A stretch of DNA of 45,569 bases from Betaproteobacteria bacterium (GTDB lineage Bacteria > Pseudomonadota > Gammaproteobacteria > Burkholderiales > Burkholderiaceae_C). The translations under genes were made by a program, and so were the position numbers. The notes beneath the pieces are model-generated. The model saw only the letters and a program-made list of their open reading frames with translations, was not told where the DNA came from and searched no databases. The DNA lies in the NCBI GenBank assembly GCA_009925925.1, contig RFQA01000004.1, forward strand, positions 1 to 45,569. Reading direction: 5' to 3'. Of this stretch, positions 44,865-45,569 are shown piece after piece. Each line of letters starts with the position of its first letter. Position 1 is the stretch's first letter.

Positions 44865-45569
44865 ATGATCATTGATTGCCACGGCCACTACACCACGGCC
44901 CCCAAGGCGCTGGAAAACTGGCGTAACGCCCAGATCGCCAACCTGTCCACGCCCGAACTGGGCCCCAAGGTGGCTGACCTGAAGATCAGCGATGACGAGC
45001 TGATCGAAACGATCGAGACCAACCAGCTGCGCCTGATGAAAGAGCGGGGCTCCGACCTCACCATCTTCAGCCCGCGCGCCAGCTTCATGGCCCACCACAT
45101 TGGCGATTTCAACACCAGCGCGACCTGGGCGGCCATCTGCAACGAGTTGTGCTTCCGCGTGAGCCAACTGTTCCCGGACCACTTCATTCCCGCGGCCATG
45201 CTGCCCCAGAGCCCCGGTGTGGACCCCGCTACCTGCATTCCCGAGCTGGTGAAATGCGTGGAGCAATACGGCAACGTGGGCATCAACCTGAACCCTGACC
45301 CCAGCGGCGGCCACTGGACATCGCCCCCTTTGAGCGACAAGCACTGGTACCCCATTTACGAAAAAATGGTGGAGTACGACATCCCCGCGATGATCCACGT
45401 GTCCACCAGCTGCAACGCCTGCTTCCACACCACCGGCGCCCACTACTTGAACGCGGACACCACTGCCTTCATGCAGTGCCTGACCAGTGATTTGTTCAAA
45501 CAGTTCCCCACGCTCAAGTTTTTGATTCCGCATGGCGGCGGTGCCGTGCCTTACCACTGGGGCCGTTTC
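44865..45569 (+). CDS. ligJ: 4-oxalomesaconate hydratase-like amidohydrolase (partial)
   Basis: The first 235 residues of an amidohydrolase-fold protein; the gene runs off the window. MIIDCHGHYTTAPKALENWR carries the metal-binding HxH (H6, H8). AMIHVSTSCNACFHTTGAHY and FLIPHGGGAVPYHWGRF follow, a pattern I associate with LigJ/PmdE. That zinc enzyme hydrates 4-oxalomesaconate in the protocatechuate 4,5-cleavage pathway. CGGAGACTTCC precedes the ATG. Related decarboxylases and dicarboxylate hydrolases share the fold, so the symbol is likely, not certain. Further pathway genes would be expected beyond the window end. Confidence 0.82.
   Translation, partial: MIIDCHGHYTTAPKALENWRNAQIANLSTPELGPKVADLKISDDELIETIETNQLRLMKERGSDLTIFSPRASFMAHHIGDFNTSATWAAICNELCFRVSQLFPDHFIPAAMLPQSPGVDPATCIPELVKCVEQYGNVGINLNPDPSGGHWTSPPLSDKHWYPIYEKMVEYDIPAMIHVSTSCNACFHTTGAHYLNADTTAFMQCLTSDLFKQFPTLKFLIPHGGGAVPYHWGRF

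Overview
The window looks like chromosome from a betaproteobacterium of the order Burkholderiales, most likely family Comamonadaceae (Rhodoferax, Curvibacter or Limnohabitans-like). The grounds are the protein families present (several LysR regulators, Bug/TctC-type binding proteins, a DUF1800/DUF1501 pair, a LigJ-type hydratase), GC-rich coding outside the ribosomal block, and two families of short dispersed repeats of a kind I associate from memory with that family. No phage, insertion sequence, integrase or CRISPR array was seen, and no gene-free stretch exceeds 300 bases.

Layout. 1-7.2 kb: tail of a probable amino-acid ABC permease, homocysteine methyltransferase, a membrane-anchored cytochrome c, malate synthase G, a Dabb protein, a family III CoA-transferase and a LysR regulator bracketed by repeats. 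7.2-11 kb (minus strand): a small acidic protein, a DUF1800-DUF1501 pair and proC. 11-15.1 kb: glycerol catabolism, with glpK and glpR on the minus strand divergent from glpD. 15.2-24.2 kb: the spc and alpha ribosomal operons (rplN to rplQ, with secY and rpoA), then initiator tRNA-fMet and a terminator. 24.3-28 kb: an unrecognised protein co-directional with an SbtA-type bicarbonate transporter, a divergent CbbR/CmpR-like LysR gene and a ParB-like protein. 28.1-33 kb: a complete branched-chain amino-acid ABC transporter (livJHMGF). 33-36 kb: a TctC-type binding protein, a broken DUF1932 dehydrogenase and an AEC transporter. 36-41.4 kb: a LysR gene divergent from a chemoreceptor, followed by a large sensor with degenerate GGDEF and intact EAL domains. 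41.4-45.6 kb: a lipoprotein, a second TctC-type protein, a LysR regulator, a leaderless ModA-like binding protein and the start of a 4-oxalomesaconate hydratase, suggesting the edge of a protocatechuate 4,5-cleavage (aromatic acid) cluster.

How the genes work together. The glp genes take glycerol to dihydroxyacetone phosphate under a repressor whose likely operators lie between glpR and glpD. The ribosomal block starts with its own promoter immediately after glpD, is detached from the S10 operon and lacks infA between secY and rpmJ. The liv block is a textbook transporter with a hairpin terminator between the binding protein and the permeases.

The most striking feature is how the dispersed repeats have entered proteins. 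One repeat family is read in frame inside GlpK and again as the tail of LivG. Another appears to encode the hydrophobic core of a TctC signal peptide. Two genes are bracketed by direct copies of that second repeat.
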